Below are positions 44,778-52,825 of a stretch of 64,000 bases of DNA, in pieces. Under the pieces are notes generated by a model. That model was not told the DNA's origin and searched no databases. It saw nothing but the letters and a program-made list of their open reading frames with translations. Made by a program: the position numbers and the translations under genes. The stretch's first letter is position 1. Each line of letters starts with the position of its first letter. This stretch comes from Sphingomonas faeni. GTDB taxonomy: Bacteria; Pseudomonadota; Alphaproteobacteria; Sphingomonadales; Sphingomonadaceae. Where the stretch lies: positions 2,933,001-2,997,000 of the forward strand of contig NZ_JAUSZF010000001.1 in assembly GCF_030817315.1 (NCBI RefSeq). Reading direction: 5' to 3'.

Positions 44778-45569
44778 ATGACCATCAGAATCGGTATTGG
44801 CGGCTGGACCTACGAGCCGTGGCGCGGGACCTTCTATCCGGAGAAATGGCCGCAGAAGCGCGAGCTCGACTATGCCGCCGAGCACGTCACCGCGATCGAG
44901 ATCAACGGCACCTATTACGGCAGCCAGAAGCCGGCGACGTTCGCGTCCTGGGCGAAGGCGGTGCCCGACGGGTTCGTCTTTTCGCTCAAGGCGTCGCGCT
45001 ATTGCACCAACCGGAAGGTGCTGGCCGAAGCGGGGGAGTCGATCGCGAAGTTCACCGGGCAGGGGATCGTCGAGCTCGGCGACCGGCTCGGACCGATCCT
45101 GTGGCAGTTCATGGCAACGAAGAAGTTCGACGCGGACGATTTCGCCGCGTTCCTGAAACTGTTGCCGGCCAAGCAGGACGGCCTCGCGCTGCGGCATGCG
45201 ATTCAGGTCCGGCACGAGAGTTTCGCGGTGCCGGAATTCGTCGCGATGTGCCGCGATGCTGGCGTCGCGATCGTCTTTGCGCAGTCGGCGGAATATCCGG
45301 CGATCGCCGACGTGACCGGCGACTTCGTCTATGCGCGACTGGAGGACGCCGAGGAGCGCTATGTCGCGGGCTACGCCCCGACCGCGCTGGACGAATGGGC
45401 GGACAAGGCGAAGATATGGGCGGCGGGCGGGCGCCCCGAGGGCTTGCCCTATGTCGAGGATGCCACGCCGGCGAAGAAGACGCGGGAGACGTTCGTGTTC
45501 TTCATCAACGGCGCCAAGGTTCGCGCGCCACACGCGGCGATGGCGTTGATCGAGAGGGTGGAGGGGTAA
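44778..45569 (+). CDS. DUF72 domain protein (TIM-barrel, YecE-like)
   Basis: DUF72/YecE family protein of 263 residues. The family pattern is clear: 'IRIGIGGWTYEPWRGTFYPEKWPQKRELDYAAEHVTAIEINGTYYGSQKPATFASWAKAVPDGFVFSLKASRYCTNRKVL', 'LGPILWQFMATKKFDADDFAAFLKLLP', 'AIQVRHESFAVPEFVAMCRDAGVAIVFAQS', 'DFVYARLEDAEE', 'VFFINGAKVRAPHAAMALIE'. These are TIM-barrel-like proteins of unknown activity. It follows the Crp/Fnr gene by 41 bases. It may share its transcript, but no functional link is evident. Confidence 0.9.
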   Translation: MTIRIGIGGWTYEPWRGTFYPEKWPQKRELDYAAEHVTAIEINGTYYGSQKPATFASWAKAVPDGFVFSLKASRYCTNRKVLAEAGESIAKFTGQGIVELGDRLGPILWQFMATKKFDADDFAAFLKLLPAKQDGLALRHAIQVRHESFAVPEFVAMCRDAGVAIVFAQSAEYPAIADVTGDFVYARLEDAEERYVAGYAPTALDEWADKAKIWAAGGRPEGLPYVEDATPAKKTRETFVFFINGAKVRAPHAAMALIERVEG

Positions 45570-45727
45570 GTACGCCGAGCTATCCGAACGCCCCTGCGGA
45601 CGGCTCACCCGGGTCCGTCATGCGTTGCTCGGACAAAGCCTATCGCGAACCTCTGCACGGCCATGGGCTAAATTGCAGCAGGTTGGACCATCTTGTACGA
45701 CCCAAGGGCGTAGGCCGTAATTGTGGT

Positions 45728-46672
45728 TCAGACGCCCGACGGGTCGGGGGCGGTGTCTATCACGGGCGGTGCCGTTTCGGGCGTCGGGATCACGACCGGC
45801 GCGGGCTGGGGTTGTCCTGCCTGTCCGATCAGCGCGGTGTTCTCGATCACGTCCAGTGCCTGGCGGGCGACGACATAGCGCCGTGCCGCATCCATCCAGT
45901 TGCCGGCTTGGGCCGCACCAGGCAGGCGGGCGACTTCGGCCCGTGCCGCCTCGACCTGCCCCGCGCCCAGGAGGCGTCGTGCACGTGCCAGGCGGTCGGC
46001 CGGCATTGGCGAGGGTGTTCCGGCCTTGCGCAACACGATCAACGAATCGATCTGATGCTGGATCGTGTCGAGCCAGTTCTCACCCGTCGAACTCGTGATA
46101 TCGGGGGCGATCGCGTCGAGCCCCTGGCGAAGGTCCTCCAGCGTCACCGGTTGGCGCGCGGACTGGATCAACAGCATGGTCGCGCGCGGCTGAGCCTGGC
46201 CGAACCGCAAGCGCAATTGCTCCTCCAGATAGCCGAGCCCGACCCCGCGATCGAGCGCACGCCGCGCGGCGAAAGCCACCAGCAGGCCTTCCGCGCGCGT
46301 GGCTTGTCCGCTGGCCGCGGCTGCATCGGTGGTGATCGCCGCGGTGCGCGCCTCGAGTGCGGTCAACTGGCCCGCCAACGTCGCTTCGCGCGTTGCCAGC
46401 ACCGCGGTGTCGACCGGCGCAGCCGCCTGGGGCTGGCCATCCGGACCTAGCGGTTGCGAGGGGATATACCCGGTGCTGCTCGCGCCGACTTTCTGCCCTG
46501 CGACGGGTGCGCCTGTGGTGGCCGACCGCGTCGCATCGAACCAGGGCAGCTTCCTGGCGGCATAGGCCATCAGCGCCAGCCCGGCGATGAACGCAAGTGC
46601 GGTCAGGGCGATGATGACGCCCATTCTGGGTCCGCGTGCCCGTGGGCGATCGGTCGGCACATGGTCGCTCAT
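45728..46672 (-). other. mitofilin (Mic60)/COG4223-like membrane protein segment, possible separate start
   Basis: From the internal ATG at 46672 the product would be ~314 residues: a short basic N-terminus, one transmembrane helix ('MGVIIALTALAFIAGLALMAYAA'), an Ala/Gln linker and a predicted coiled-coil ('TLAGQLTALEARTAAITTDAAAASGQATRAEGLL'). A C-terminal helical domain follows ('LGYLEEQLRLRFGQAQPRATMLLIQ', 'ENWLDTIQHQIDSLIVLR', 'EAARAEVARLPGAAQAGNWMDAARRY'). This is the layout of bacterial mitofilin/COG4223 proteins that shape intracytoplasmic membranes. GGGGAT lies upstream of the ATG, so translation may also start here independently of hemD. Confidence 0.65.
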
Positions 46673-47389
46673 GGCGTGCTTATCCCCGCCATGCACCGGA
46701 TGGTCAATCGCGCGTATGTTCGCACGCGCAGCAGCGAGCGCGACGAGCGCGGGGTCGCTCGGTTGCGGGGCGATCGAGACGGTGACCCAGCCGGTTCCGG
46801 CGGCGTCTCCGACCGTCGCGCTGATCGCCGCAATCTCGATTCCGGTCCGGTCGATGCCAGTCGCGTCGAGCACTTCCCTCAGCCGGACAGCAGCGCGTTC
46901 GGAGTGCAGCAGGACGACGGTATCGACGAACGATCGCGCGGTGTCGGCGTCGATCGGTACGGCATCGCTGGCGTAGACGGTAATGGCCTCGACCCCGTCG
47001 TCGGTCGGGGCACGATCGCGCCCGGCAAGGTGGAGCAGGCGCGCAAAGCCGCGGTCGCGCGCTTCCGAAACGGCGTCGCGGGCATCGCCCGACCCGGTAA
47101 CCGCGACTGCAAAACCCGCATCGCTCGCTGCCGCCGCAGTCGCGGCGCCGACGGCGACCACTGGCAGGCGCTTCAACACGTCCAGTCCTGCGCCACCATG
47201 CCGCACCGCGTTCGCGCTGGTCAGCAACAGTCCGTCGAACCCCGCCGGATCGGGTATGCTCCAGTCGACCGGCGTTACCGCGAACAGCGGAACCTGCCGC
47301 ACGTCGAGCCCGAGCGTCCGCAGCGCCGCCGCGGTTCGGGCATTGCCGGGCTCCGGCCGAACGACGACGACGGCGTGGGGGGGCGTCAT
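45728..47389 (-). CDS. hemD: uroporphyrinogen-III synthase fused in frame to a mitofilin-like protein
   Basis: The N-terminal ~230 residues are HemD, which closes and inverts the tetrapyrrole ring: 'VVVRPEPGNARTAAALRTLGLDVRQVPLF', 'DGLLLTSANAVRHGGAGL', 'LPVVAVGAATAAAASDAGF', 'LHLAGRDRA', 'VVLLHSERAAVRLREVL', 'IAAISATVGDAAG'. No stop follows. The frame runs through 'RANIRAIDHPVHGGDKHA' into an inner-membrane mitofilin-like protein (see 45728-46672). hemD-mic60 neighbours are known in alphaproteobacteria, normally as separate genes. A stop lies in the next frame at 46704-46706, so a one-base error could also explain the fusion. The start overlaps the corrected hemC stop. Confidence 0.75.
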   Translation of the reverse strand: MTPPHAVVVVRPEPGNARTAAALRTLGLDVRQVPLFAVTPVDWSIPDPAGFDGLLLTSANAVRHGGAGLDVLKRLPVVAVGAATAAAASDAGFAVAVTGSGDARDAVSEARDRGFARLLHLAGRDRAPTDDGVEAITVYASDAVPIDADTARSFVDTVVLLHSERAAVRLREVLDATGIDRTGIEIAAISATVGDAAGTGWVTVSIAPQPSDPALVALAAARANIRAIDHPVHGGDKHAMSDHVPTDRPRARGPRMGVIIALTALAFIAGLALMAYAARKLPWFDATRSATTGAPVAGQKVGASSTGYIPSQPLGPDGQPQAAAPVDTAVLATREATLAGQLTALEARTAAITTDAAAASGQATRAEGLLVAFAARRALDRGVGLGYLEEQLRLRFGQAQPRATMLLIQSARQPVTLEDLRQGLDAIAPDITSSTGENWLDTIQHQIDSLIVLRKAGTPSPMPADRLARARRLLGAGQVEAARAEVARLPGAAQAGNWMDAARRYVVARQALDVIENTALIGQAGQPQPAPVVIPTPETAPPVIDTAPDPSGV

Positions 47390-48292
47390 GCCGCGAACAG
47401 CCGACGGACGCTGGCCGGCGCGCGCGTAAGAAGGTCGATCGCCAGCATCGTGCCGAGGTCTTCGCCCGCGCCGCCCTCGATCGATCCGGCGACGTCGCAC
47501 GATCCCATCCTCCGCGATCAGCTCGGCGCGCAACGTCAGCGTCTCGCCTGCCAGCGACGCGAGAGCCGCGACCGGCGAGTGGCAATCCGCGCCGAGCCGC
47601 GCCAGCAACGCGCGCTCGGTCAGCACGCACAGGCTCGTGTCGGCATGGTCGATTGCCGCGACGGTCGCGTGCGCGGTACTGCCGTCGAGGACCTCGATCC
47701 CGACCGCGCCCTGCGCCGGTGCGGGCAGCATGATGTCGGTCGGGATCGCATGGCCGTCGTCGCGCCCCAGGCGATCGAGCCCGGCGGCGGCGAGCAGCGT
47801 GGCGTCCATCTCGCCGCTCGCCACGCGGCCGAGCCGCGTATCGACGTTGCCGCGGATCAGGACGATCTCCAGGTCGGGCCTCAGCCTGAGCATCTGCGCA
47901 CGGCGTCGCGGCGAACTCGTGCCGACGACGGCTCCGGGCCGCAGGTCGGCAAACGTCTCCGCACCGATCAGCCGATCGCGGACGTCGGCGCGCGGCAGCA
48001 TCGCGGCGATCTTCAGCGTGTGTGGCCGGATGGTCTCGACGTCCTTCATCGAATGCACCGCGCAGTCGATGTCGCCGTCGTGCAGCGCGCGATCGAGCTC
48101 CCTGGTCCACAGCGCCTTGCCGCCGATCTCGGCGAGCGCGCGATCCTGCACGCGGTCGCCGGTGGTGCGGATCACGACCGTCTCGACCTGGTCGGGCGAC
48201 CAGCCATGCGCCGCGCACAGGGCATCGCGGACCAAGCCCGCCTGGGTGAGCGCCAGCGGCGAACCGCGCGTACCGAGCCGAAAAAATGTCAT
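47386..48292 (-). CDS. hemC: porphobilinogen deaminase (hydroxymethylbilane synthase), apparent frameshift
   Basis: HemC polymerises four porphobilinogens to hydroxymethylbilane in haem biosynthesis. The start is '[19 protein letters not shown]', then '[30 protein letters not shown]', '[15 protein letters not shown]', '[34 protein letters not shown]', '[13 protein letters not shown]' and the cofactor Cys in '[15 protein letters not shown]'. After 'AELIAEDG' the frame goes wrong. The expected tail '[19 protein letters not shown]' with '...SVRRLFAA' and a stop at 47386 is in the next frame. Removing one base from the triplet at 47504-47506 restores it. The gene is essential, so a sequencing error is the likely explanation. 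Confidence 0.85.
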
Positions 48293-48356
48293 CCTGCGTG
48301 CCATGCAGAAAGGGGCCCCCTTCGACAAGCTTCACGCGGGCCTATACAGACGCGCG

Positions 48357-49382
48357 ATGATCATTCTCGGCATCGAATCCTCCTGCGACGAAACCGCCGC
48401 CGCGCTCGTCACCGGCGACCGGCAGGTCCTGGCGCATCGGCTGCTCGGGCAGGAAGCGGCGCACGCGCCGTTCGGCGGCGTGGTCCCCGAAATCGCCGCG
48501 CGCGCGCATGTCGAGGCGCTGGAGCCCCTGATCGTCGCGGCCCTGGCCGATGCGAAGCTGACGCTGGCCGATGTCGATGCGATTGCCGCGACCGCGGGGC
48601 CGGGGCTGATCGGTGGGGTGATGGTCGGGCTCGTCACCGGCAAGGCGCTCGCACACGCCGCGGGGAAGCCGTTAATCGCGGTGAATCATCTCGAGGGCCA
48701 CGCCTTGTCGCCGCGCTTGTCGGATCCGGACCTCGAGTTTCCGTATCTGCTGTTGTTGGTGTCGGGCGGGCATTGCCAGTTGCTGCTGGTCGAGGGTGTC
48801 GGTGCATATCGGCGCCTCGCCACGACGATCGACGATGCGGCGGGCGAGGCGTTCGACAAGACCGCCAAGCTCTTGGGCCTGGGCTTCCCCGGCGGTCCTG
48901 CCGTCGAACGGGCCGCGGCGTTGGGAGATCCCAAGGCCGTCCCCCTGCCGCGCCCGCTCAAAGGCTCGGCCGAACCGCATTTCTCGTTCGCCGGACTGAA
49001 GAGTGCGGTAGCGCGTGTCGTTGGCCAGTATTCGCCCGAGGATCTTGCCGCCTCGTTCCAGGCGGCGGTGGTGGATTGCCTGATCGACCGCACGACGAAG
49101 GCGGTGCGGACCTCGCACGGTGCCACCGCACTCGTCGTCGCCGGCGGAGTCGCGGCCAATAGCGCGGTCCGTACAGCGTTGCAGGGGCTCGCGAGCGCGC
49201 ACGGGCTCCGCTTCGTCGCGCCGCCTCTGTGGCTGTGCACCGACAACGCCGCGATGATCGGCTGGGCGGGTGCCGAGCGATTTGCCGCGGGCCTTACCGA
49301 TCCGCTCGACGTCGCCGCCCGCCCGCGCTGGCCGCTCGATCCGAATGCCGAGGCGGTGCGTGGCGCGGGGGTGAAGGCATGA
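48357..49382 (+). CDS. tsaD: tRNA N6-adenosine threonylcarbamoyltransferase TsaD
   Basis: TsaD transfers threonylcarbamoyl to A37 of ANN-decoding tRNAs with TsaB and TsaE. The 341 residues have '[16 protein letters not shown]', '[20 protein letters not shown]', '[27 protein letters not shown]', the metal-binding '[12 protein letters not shown]', '[13 protein letters not shown]', '[27 protein letters not shown]', '[10 protein letters not shown]', '[13 protein letters not shown]' and '[13 protein letters not shown]'. All are canonical. It is divergent from hemC across 64 bases. The stop overlaps the gpsA start (ATGA). Confidence 0.96.
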   Translation: MIILGIESSCDETAAALVTGDRQVLAHRLLGQEAAHAPFGGVVPEIAARAHVEALEPLIVAALADAKLTLADVDAIAATAGPGLIGGVMVGLVTGKALAHAAGKPLIAVNHLEGHALSPRLSDPDLEFPYLLLLVSGGHCQLLLVEGVGAYRRLATTIDDAAGEAFDKTAKLLGLGFPGGPAVERAAALGDPKAVPLPRPLKGSAEPHFSFAGLKSAVARVVGQYSPEDLAASFQAAVVDCLIDRTTKAVRTSHGATALVVAGGVAANSAVRTALQGLASAHGLRFVAPPLWLCTDNAAMIGWAGAERFAAGLTDPLDVAARPRWPLDPNAEAVRGAGVKA

Positions 49383-50356
49383 AGATCGGTGTCATCGGCG
49401 GCGGCGCGTGGGGCACTGCGCTCGCACAGGTCGCGGCACATGGCGGCCGCGACGTCATCCTGTGGGCGCGCGAAACCGATGTCGTCGACTCGATCAACGC
49501 GTCTCACGAGAATAGTCTGTTCCTCGCGGGCGTAGCGCTGTCGCCGACGATCCGCGCGACCGACGACCTCGCCGCGCTGGCGGAGATGGATGCGATACTC
49601 GTCGTCGCACCCGCCCAGCACGTCGGCAGCGTGCTCGCCGCCGCCCCGATCGGCCGCATCCCGCTCGTGCTCTGCGCGAAGGGGATCGAGGCGGGGAGCA
49701 AGCGGCTCGTCGGCGAGGTCGCTCGCGCGGTGCATCCAGGTGCACCGATCGCGGTGATCTCGGGACCGACCTTCGCGCACGAAGTTGCCGCTGGACTGCC
49801 GACCGCGGTGACGCTTGCCTGCGAGGATACGGCGCTCGGCGAGCGGCTCGCGACACGGCTCGCGGCGCGCCATTTTCGGACCTACGCTTCGACCGACGTT
49901 GCGGGTGCGGAGATCGGTGGCGCAGTGAAGAACGTCCTCGCGATCGGTTGCGGAGTCGTTGAGGGGGCCGGGCTGGGCCAGAACGCCCGCGCCGCCTTGA
50001 TCGCGCGCGGGTTCGCCGAAATGACGCGGTTCGGCCTCGCACGTGGTGCGCGGGCGGAGACGCTGGCGGGGCTTTCGGGGCTGGGCGATCTCGTGCTCAC
50101 CTGTTCCTCGACCAGTTCGCGCAACTTCTCGCTGGGCGTCGGCCTGGGGCGCGGCGATTCCGCGGCGACGTTGCTGGCGGATCGTCGGACCGTCGCGGAA
50201 GGCGCCTTCACCGCGCCCGTGCTCCGCGAAGCCGCCCGCGACGCGCGCGTCGACATGCCGATCACCGAAGCGGTCTGCCGCCTGCTGGAGGGCGCGCCGG
50301 TGAGCGACGTGATCGGCGACCTGCTCGCCCGGCCGTTGAAGGGCGAGGCGGGCTGA
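49379..50356 (+). CDS. gpsA: glycerol-3-phosphate dehydrogenase [NAD(P)+]
   Basis: GpsA reduces dihydroxyacetone phosphate to sn-glycerol-3-phosphate for phospholipid synthesis. 325 residues: N-terminal dinucleotide fold '[18 protein letters not shown]', '[20 protein letters not shown]', '[17 protein letters not shown]', '[22 protein letters not shown]', then the catalytic Lys in '[67 protein letters not shown]' and '[13 protein letters not shown]'. It is co-translated with tsaD. Confidence 0.96.
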   Translation: MKIGVIGGGAWGTALAQVAAHGGRDVILWARETDVVDSINASHENSLFLAGVALSPTIRATDDLAALAEMDAILVVAPAQHVGSVLAAAPIGRIPLVLCAKGIEAGSKRLVGEVARAVHPGAPIAVISGPTFAHEVAAGLPTAVTLACEDTALGERLATRLAARHFRTYASTDVAGAEIGGAVKNVLAIGCGVVEGAGLGQNARAALIARGFAEMTRFGLARGARAETLAGLSGLGDLVLTCSSTSSRNFSLGVGLGRGDSAATLLADRRTVAEGAFTAPVLREAARDARVDMPITEAVCRLLEGAPVSDVIGDLLARPLKGEAG

Positions 50357-50390
50357 CCGCGCGCGAGCAATCCGCGAATGGGCTTGCCTC

Positions 50391-50405
50391 GTTCGTGGAT
50401 TGTTC
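50391..50405 (+). promoter_or_regulatory. LexA (SOS) box upstream of mmcB
   Basis: GTTC-N7-GTTC (spacer GTGGATT) is the consensus alphaproteobacterial LexA operator, 12 bases before the ATG of the MmcB-family gene. mmcB is a LexA-regulated SOS gene in Caulobacter, which agrees. It also fixes the start at 50418, because an upstream TTG (50400) would lie inside the box. Confidence 0.88.
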
Positions 50406-50417
50406 TATTTCCGGTGC

Positions 50418-50927
50418 ATGCTCGATATGCCGCCGGACTCCTGCACCGACGAACCCGGATCGCCTCCCGATGCGGTGATGTGTGCCGCCGACGTGGCGCG
50501 CGGCGTGATCCGGATGTTGCTGCGCCACGACCTCACCGCGATGACCGAAGTGCCGCTCGACGGCGGGCGGCGCGCCGACCTGATGGCGGTGGATGCGCGC
50601 GGACAGATCGTGATCGTCGAGATCAAGGTGTCGCGGGCGGACCTGCTCGGCGACGGGAAGTGGCCGGACTATCTCGGGCATTGCGACCGGTATTTCTGGG
50701 CGGTTCCGGCCGGGTTCGACGTCGGGCCTTTAAATGGTCCCGCGTTCCTTCCCGAGCGGACGGGGGTCATCGTCGCGGATCGTTACGACGCGGCGATTGT
50801 GCGGGAGGCGCATACCGTGCCGCTGCCGGCGCATGTGCGCAAGCGGTGTACGCTGGCGTTCGCGCGACGCGCTGCGCGGCGGCTGATCGCGCAGATGGAC
50901 CCGGATGCCGACGGGCTGGCGTTCTGA
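50418..50927 (+). CDS. mmcB: MmcB-family DNA repair protein
   Basis: MmcB (PF06319) is a predicted PD-(D/E)XK-fold nuclease, first described as a LexA-regulated gene that contributes to mitomycin C resistance in Caulobacter. The 169 residues have 'ADVARGVIRMLLRHDLTAMTEVPLDGGRRADLMAVDARGQIVIVEIKVSRADLLGDGKWPDYLGHCDRYFWAVP' with the catalytic-like Asp and E-x-K (VEIKVS). The C-terminal part is 'VADRYDAAIVREAH' and basic 'VRKRCTLAFARRAARRL'. A LexA box lies directly upstream. It is not part of the gpsA operon because of its own promoter signal. Confidence 0.9.
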   Translation: MLDMPPDSCTDEPGSPPDAVMCAADVARGVIRMLLRHDLTAMTEVPLDGGRRADLMAVDARGQIVIVEIKVSRADLLGDGKWPDYLGHCDRYFWAVPAGFDVGPLNGPAFLPERTGVIVADRYDAAIVREAHTVPLPAHVRKRCTLAFARRAARRLIAQMDPDADGLAF

Positions 50928-50936
50928 GAACTAAGG

Positions 50937-51052
50937 CCTCCCCTCCCTGGAAGGGAGGGGCCGGGGGTGGGTTGGTTTCCGTATCGTGCAGCGGTTGCGC
51001 CACAAGCTGGCCGACCCACCCCCGACCCCTCCCTTCCAGGGAGGGGGGAAGG
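50937..51052. repeat. paired-palindrome repeat, family A
   Basis: Left arm CCTCCCCTCCCTGGAAGGGA with GGGGCCGGGGGTGGGTTGG; right arm GGCCGACCCACCCCCGACC with CCTCCCTTCCAGGGAGGGG. The inner hairpin CCCTGGAAGGG versus CCCTTCCAGGG carries compensating changes relative to 7298 (CCCTGAAAGGG), a sign that pairing is maintained. The centre shares TTTCCGTAT and AGCTGGCC with the 7298 copy. It lies between convergent mmcB and ankyrin genes. Confidence 0.9.
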
Positions 51053-51085
51053 TGCGTTGGTAGTTTCATTACTCGTTTACGAAGT

Positions 51086-51694
51086 TTAGAACTTCGGACC
51101 CGAAACCGCTTTCCGAACCTTTTTCGGCGCATCTTCCAGCAGCTTGCTCACGATCGGATTGCGTCCGTCCTGCTTGGCATAGGCGCGCGCGGACATGCCG
51201 GCGATGATGTCGGCCTGATCGGGATCTGCGTTCTCGGCCAGCAGCACCCGGATCATACCAACGTCGCGCCGCTGTACCGCGCGGATCAGCGGCGTTTCGC
51301 CCGCCGAGTTCGCCAGATTCGGGTTCGCCCCCGCCGCGGTCAGGATCGGGATCATGCCCGTCTGTCCCAGCGTCACCGCGAGCAACAACGGCGTGTTGCC
51401 CTTGCCGTCGCGCAAGTTCGCATCCGCGCCCTTCTGCAACAGGAAGCGCAGATACACCTCGTCGCTGCGCTTGATGACGATGTGGAGCGCGCCCTCGCCA
51501 CTAGTGACGTCGCGCGTGTTGATGATGTTGCTGCCCGGCTTGCCGAGCATCTCCAGCACCTCGTTGTTCTTCGCATCGCGCACCGCGGACAGGAACTTGT
51601 ACCCTTCCGACTGGCCTTGCGCGAACGCGGGCGTCGCGACGCAGGCCAGCGCAGGCGTCAGGAGGGTAGCGGCGAGCATCAGGCGGATACGCAT
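51086..51694 (-). CDS. periplasmic ankyrin-repeat protein
   Basis: 202 residues: a Sec signal peptide ('LACVATPAFAQG'), then ankyrin repeats with the usual pattern 'EGALHIVIKRSDEVYLRFLLQKGADANLRDGKGNTPLLLAVTLGQTGMIPILTAAGANPNLANSAGETPLIRAVQRRDVGMIRVLLAENADPDQAD'. At least four units are visible, the first and last degenerate. The fold mediates protein contacts; the partner is unknown. AAGGAAG precedes the ATG at 51694. It is divergent from the SCO-family gene. Confidence 0.87.
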   Translation of the reverse strand: MRIRLMLAATLLTPALACVATPAFAQGQSEGYKFLSAVRDAKNNEVLEMLGKPGSNIINTRDVTSGEGALHIVIKRSDEVYLRFLLQKGADANLRDGKGNTPLLLAVTLGQTGMIPILTAAGANPNLANSAGETPLIRAVQRRDVGMIRVLLAENADPDQADIIAGMSARAYAKQDGRNPIVSKLLEDAPKKVRKAVSGPKF

Positions 51695-51773
51695 CGAGAG
51701 ACTTCCTTGGTTCGTCCTGGATATCGGGTGACGCTTGCGCCGCAGTAGCGAACAGATCAAGGCTGGCGGCACC

Positions 51774-52379
51774 ATGACCCTCCGTTTCCTCCTCTGCGCG
51801 CTCGCGCTGCCTACCTTGGCGTTGACTGCGTGCAACTCGTCCCAGCCCCCCGCCAAGCCGCCGCTCGAAGGCGCGCGGATCGGCGGTGCCTTCACGCTGA
51901 CCGACCAGAACGGGCAGACCGTCACCGAACAGGCGTTCGCAGGCAAATACCGCATCATGTATTTCGGCTACACCTTCTGTCCCGATGTGTGTCCGACGGA
52001 TGTCCAGGCGATCGGCGGCGCGGTAAAAAAGCTCGAGGTAAGCGATCCCGCGATCGGCGCGAAGATCGTGCCGGTGTTCGTGACGGTCGACCCGGCGCGC
52101 GATACGCCTGCGGTGCTCAACCAGTTCGTCTCCGCCTTCCACCCGCGCATGGTCGGCCTGACCGGCACCGACGACCAGATCGCCAAGATCAAGACCGAAT
52201 ACGCCGTCTATTCCAGCAAGGGCGACGCATCGCCCGGCGCCGGTCCGAGCGGGGGCTACCTCGTAAACCACTCTCGCCAGGGCTATCTGATGGACCCGGA
52301 CGGCAAGCCTCTCGCTTTGCTGCCGCAGGAACAAGGGCCCGACGCAGTGGTGACGGAAATCAAGCGCTGGGTCCGGTGA
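51774..52379 (+). CDS. SCO1/SenC-family copper chaperone lipoprotein
   Basis: SCO proteins deliver copper to cytochrome oxidase CuA or act as thiol-redox proteins in the periplasm. The 201 residues have a lipobox 'LTAC' (Cys20) and the core 'YRIMYFGYTFCPDVCPTDVQAIGGAVKKL' with CxxxC (Cys69, Cys73). 'KIVPVFVTVDPARDTPAVLNQFVSAFHPRMVGLTGTDDQIAKIKTEYAVY' and the metal-binding His in 'YLVNHSRQGYLMDPDG' follow. The ligand set is complete. The stop overlaps the YcgN-like start (GTGA). Confidence 0.92.
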   Translation: MTLRFLLCALALPTLALTACNSSQPPAKPPLEGARIGGAFTLTDQNGQTVTEQAFAGKYRIMYFGYTFCPDVCPTDVQAIGGAVKKLEVSDPAIGAKIVPVFVTVDPARDTPAVLNQFVSAFHPRMVGLTGTDDQIAKIKTEYAVYSSKGDASPGAGPSGGYLVNHSRQGYLMDPDGKPLALLPQEQGPDAVVTEIKRWVR

Positions 52380-52810
52380 GCGCGCGCTTCTGGGAAGATA
52401 CGCCGATCGACCAGCTCGACCGCGGCCAATGGGAAGCCTTGTGCGACGGCTGCGGCAAATGCTGCATCCACAAGCTCGAGGACGAGGATACCGGCGAACT
52501 CGTCGCGACCAACGTCTCGTGCCGCCTGCTCGACCGGCGCAGCGGGCAATGCTCCGATTACCGCCATCGCCACGCTTATGTCCCCGAGTGCGTAAGGCTG
52601 ACGACCGGCAACGTCCGCGGGATCGACTGGCTGCCCTCGACCTGCGCGTACCGCCTGCGCGCGGCCGGCGAGCAATTGCCCGAATGGCATTACCTGGTCT
52701 GCGGCGACCGAGAGGCGGTCCACCGCGCCAAGCAATCGGTGCGCGGCTGGACGATCAGCGAGGACGAGGCCGGCGAGCTCGAATATCACGTGATCGACCG
52801 CGAGCTCTGA
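52376..52810 (+). CDS. YcgN-family cysteine-cluster protein
   Basis: 144 residues of the UPF0260/YcgN family (PF03692 zinc/iron-chelating cluster). It has 'LCDGCGKCCIHKLEDEDTGELVATNVSCRLLDRRSGQCSDYRHRHAYVPECVRLTTGNVRGIDWLPSTCAYRLRAAGEQLPEWHYLVCGDREAVH', with eight or more Cys in characteristic spacing that may bind a metal or Fe-S centre. The function is unknown. Its GTG overlaps the SCO-gene stop; both proteins have metal-binding thiols. Confidence 0.9.
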   Translation: MSARFWEDTPIDQLDRGQWEALCDGCGKCCIHKLEDEDTGELVATNVSCRLLDRRSGQCSDYRHRHAYVPECVRLTTGNVRGIDWLPSTCAYRLRAAGEQLPEWHYLVCGDREAVHRAKQSVRGWTISEDEAGELEYHVIDREL

Positions 52811-52825
52811 CCCGGTGATAGCCCG

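Noticed and set aside
46454..49162. 902-codon plus-strand open frame opposite hemC/hemD and across tsaD
   Set aside because: It crosses genes of both strands that have clear family motifs. The composition is that of a shadow frame.
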